DNA of 53,577 nt from NCBI GenBank assembly GCA_948442015.1, contig CAOJRP010000009.1, forward strand, positions 1 through 53,577, read 5' to 3'. The stretch comes from an uncultured Erysipelotrichaceae bacterium. Its GTDB lineage: Bacteria > Bacillota_I > Bacilli_A > RF39 > UBA660. The position numbers and the translations under genes were made by a program. Shown here in pieces: positions 52,126 through 53,577 of this stretch (positions within the stretch are counted from its first letter, which is position 1; each line of letters opens with the position of its first letter). The notes under the pieces were generated by a model, which was not told where the DNA came from, did not search any database, and saw only the letters and a list, made by a program, of their open reading frames with translations.

Positions 52126-53211
52126 ATGAAGAGGAAATACTTTGATTTATTATTATTCTTTTGTATCGTTGCAATTAGTATTTTTGGCATTGTAATGATT
52201 TATTCATCGAGTTATATTTGGGCAGAGTATAAGTTTCATAATCCATATAAATATGTTATATCACAAGGAATATTTTTTATTGTAAGTTTAGTAATTATGG
52301 TTATAGTTTCGAAAATAGATTATAAATTGTATAAAGACAAAGCAAACCTTATCTTATTAGTTTGCTTTTTGTTATTAATTCTAGTTTTAATTCCCGGTAT
52401 TGGAACTGTAAGAAATGGTTCAAGGAGTTGGTTTGGTATTGGTGGGCTTGGTGTTCAACCATCAGAGTTTTCGAAAATTGGTTTGATTATCTATGTTTCC
52501 AAGTATTTATCAACTAATGAAAAAAATATTAAATATATTATTAAAGGAGTCTTACCACTTTTCTTAGTTATAGGAGTTTTCTTTCTTTTAATTATGTTAG
52601 AACCAGATTTTGGCCAAGCTTTTGTTATTGTTGTAACACTAGTTGCTATTATCTTTATATCAGGTGTCAACTTTAGTTTCTTTGTTAAAGTAGGGTTATG
52701 TGCACTCCTTGGAATTGTCGGGTTAATTATCGCTGCTCCTTATAGAATGGCAAGAATTGTCTCTTATTTAAATCCTTGGGTTGACCCTTTAGGTTCAGGT
52801 TTTCAAATAATTCAAAGTTTATATGCTATTGGGCCAGGGGGAATTCTTGGACAAGGTTTCTTAAAATCAAGACAGAAACACTTTTATCTTCCTGAACCGC
52901 AAACAGACTTTATCTTTTCAATTATTTCAGAAGAATTTGGCTTTCTTGGTGTTTTAATTGTTACTTCTTTATTTGTCTTTATATTTATTAGATGTGTCAA
53001 AATTAGTAAAAGAGCAACCAACTCTTTTGGCAAGTATTTAGCTTTTGGTTTAGGCTTTGGAATTCTTATTCAAGCTTGTATTAATTTAATGGTTGTTGTT
53101 GGATTAATTCCTGTAACAGGTGTTACGCTTCCTTTCTTATCTTATGGTGGCTCATCTTTATTAATAAGTATGATAAGCATGGGAATTATTTTGAATATTT
53201 CGAGGGAATAA
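52126..53211 (+). CDS. ftsW: SEDS-family peptidoglycan polymerase FtsW/SpoVE
   Basis: The ATG at 52126 after AGGGGG is used; the longer frame from 52084 is inside mraY. The 361 residues form about nine to ten helices. Motifs are IYSSSYIWAEYKF, GSRSWFGIGGLGVQPSEFSKI, the catalytic-region TDFIFSIISEEFGFLG and the C-terminal PVTGVTLPFLSYGGSS. The SpoVD-type PBP two genes upstream is the expected partner. Division FtsW and spore SpoVE cannot be separated by sequence; the other SEDS gene at 28780 is the alternative. Confidence 0.93.
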   Translation: MKRKYFDLLLFFCIVAISIFGIVMIYSSSYIWAEYKFHNPYKYVISQGIFFIVSLVIMVIVSKIDYKLYKDKANLILLVCFLLLILVLIPGIGTVRNGSRSWFGIGGLGVQPSEFSKIGLIIYVSKYLSTNEKNIKYIIKGVLPLFLVIGVFFLLIMLEPDFGQAFVIVVTLVAIIFISGVNFSFFVKVGLCALLGIVGLIIAAPYRMARIVSYLNPWVDPLGSGFQIIQSLYAIGPGGILGQGFLKSRQKHFYLPEPQTDFIFSIISEEFGFLGVLIVTSLFVFIFIRCVKISKRATNSFGKYLAFGLGFGILIQACINLMVVVGLIPVTGVTLPFLSYGGSSLLISMISMGIILNISRE

Positions 53212-53294
53212 GTTTTATAGTTTGCACTTTTTGTCACTAGAAATAAATATTTTATGAATTTATCAATTTTTTGATTATTAAGAAAATATAAAAA

Positions 53295-53422
53295 CAATAA
53301 TTAAGTTATTGCTAAGCAGTAATAAATTATTGTCTTTTTAATTTGAAAATCGTGATTTTACAAGCTTTTTTTCATATGTTATAGTACCATCTAAGACACG
53401 AGTAGAACATCGGTTTTGCCTT
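53295..53422 (+). repeat. Dispersed toxin-leader repeat, copy 2 (orphan)
   Basis: Inverted copy of 9411-9530. It has a palindromic segment (CAATAA-TTAAG-TTATTG at 53295-53311), AAATCGTGATTTTACAAGC, TATAGTACCATCTAAGACACGAGTAG in two blocks, and TTTTGCC near 53415. Homology stops near 53422. No small peptide with a ribosome site follows, so this appears to be a toxin promoter cut off from its gene. Confidence 0.65.
53357..53385 (+). promoter_or_regulatory. Orphan toxin-type promoter
   Basis: TTTACA at 53357-53362, 17 bases, TATAGT at 53380-53385, identical in boxes to the promoter of putative toxin 1. It now points into the hairpin and the antisense side of the gene at the window edge. Confidence 0.6.
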
Positions 53423-53477
53423 TTTTCTTATTTACTTTTTAGGGTTGGTTGATTAATACCAAATGTTATGTTAACTA

Positions 53478-53498
53478 CCCCGCCGCAGAGCAGCGGGG
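53478..53498. repeat. GC-rich hairpin, possible end of an IS200/IS605-type element
   Basis: CCCCGC (53478-53483) pairs with GCGGGG (53493-53498) around a nine-base loop. It is by far the most GC-rich segment in an AT-rich region and lies 18 bases beyond the stop of a minus-strand frame. Such hairpins mark the ends of IS200/IS605 elements and are the TnpA recognition sites. Confidence 0.45.
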
Positions 53499-53515
53499 CT
53501 TAAACTCGGTTGCTT

Positions 53516-53577
53516 TCAGGACACATCGTGTATATCTTGTTTGTGCTCTATGGTGTATTCATTATATCCTTGATTCC
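53516..53577 (-). CDS. C-terminal end of a minus-strand gene, perhaps IS200-type TnpA
   Basis: Only the last 19 codons are inside the window, reading about NQGYNEYTIEHKQDIHDVS before TGA. The NQG..EY end resembles the C-terminal helix region of small Y1 (IS200) transposases, but this is too short for a firm call. The neighbouring hairpin supports the idea. Confidence 0.35.
   Translation of the reverse strand, partial: NQGYNEYTIEHKQDIHDVS

Noticed and set aside
1..53577. Possible Mycoplasma-type genetic code because of the high AT content
   Set aside because: TGA ends many genes at the expected place (prpC, dnaD, rsgA) and Trp codons in conserved motifs are TGG.
1..53577. tRNA genes or a CRISPR array
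   Set aside because: I saw no tRNA T-loop/acceptor pattern and no regularly spaced repeats. The only repeats are the palindromes and toxin leaders described above.

Overview
The window is strongly AT-rich, single-contig bacterial chromosome from a low-GC Firmicute. Several things point to the class Bacilli rather than Clostridia. The RNase P RNA (19946-20292) is of the Bacillus-type class B. GpsB, RecU and two DnaD-domain proteins are present. The rlmN-prpC-prkC-rsgA-rpe, recU-pbp1A and pgsA/recA/rny blocks follow Bacillus-like order. TGA works as a stop and TGG encodes Trp, so this is not the Mycoplasma code. SpoIIGA and pro-SigE sit directly behind ftsAZ, and a YjcZ-like small protein is present, so the lineage carries at least part of an endospore programme. 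An uncultured gut Bacillus of the RF39/Erysipelotrichales type is my best inference; the species is unknown.

Layout: 184-4179 carries ftsA-ftsZ then spoIIGA-sigE. 4183-9175 is the rlmN-prpC-prkC-rsgA-rpe operon (rRNA/tRNA methylation, Ser/Thr phosphorylation, ribosome maturation). 9190-12290 is an accessory island: a three-domain RNA-repair enzyme (kinase, metallophosphatase, ligase) with a compact type I toxin-antitoxin-like unit on each side. 12380-15765 holds dnaD, nth and a large internally duplicated lipoprotein. 15805-19255 (minus strand) is recU-pbp1A. 19400-26047 holds gpsB, rnpB, a RodZ/YmfM-like protein, pgsA, a second DnaD-domain protein, recA and rny. 26071-33525 is mixed: a lipoprotein with a frameshifted signal peptide, a VanY-type carboxypeptidase, def, a YjcZ-like protein, a RodA/FtsW protein, a cluster of small unknown genes and trigger factor.

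33540-41862 is the second accessory stretch. It has a decayed DUF1016-like nuclease gene, a surface protein, a HerA-type ATPase, a RelB-YafQ toxin-antitoxin pair, a probable 6S RNA, an unknown 540-residue protein, tcdA, and an Rpn/PD-(D/E)XK transposase-family gene broken by one base in a T run. 41945-47317 holds gmk, a membrane protein, a CobW-type GTPase and a MacB-like fused ABC exporter. 47611-48906 is a DUF4143-type AAA ATPase. 49115-53211 is a shortened division/wall cluster, spoVD/pbp2-mraY-ftsW, without murE or murD in between. The window ends in a third copy of the toxin promoter/leader from 9.4 kb, beside a GC-rich hairpin and the 3' end of what may be an IS200-type transposase.

Functionally, most genes serve cell division, peptidoglycan synthesis, sporulation onset, DNA repair and RNA metabolism. 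The interesting novelty is the RNA-repair gene bracketed by two RNA-regulated small-peptide modules, one of whose regulatory parts recurs 44 kb away. All assignments are by reading motifs; no database search was run.
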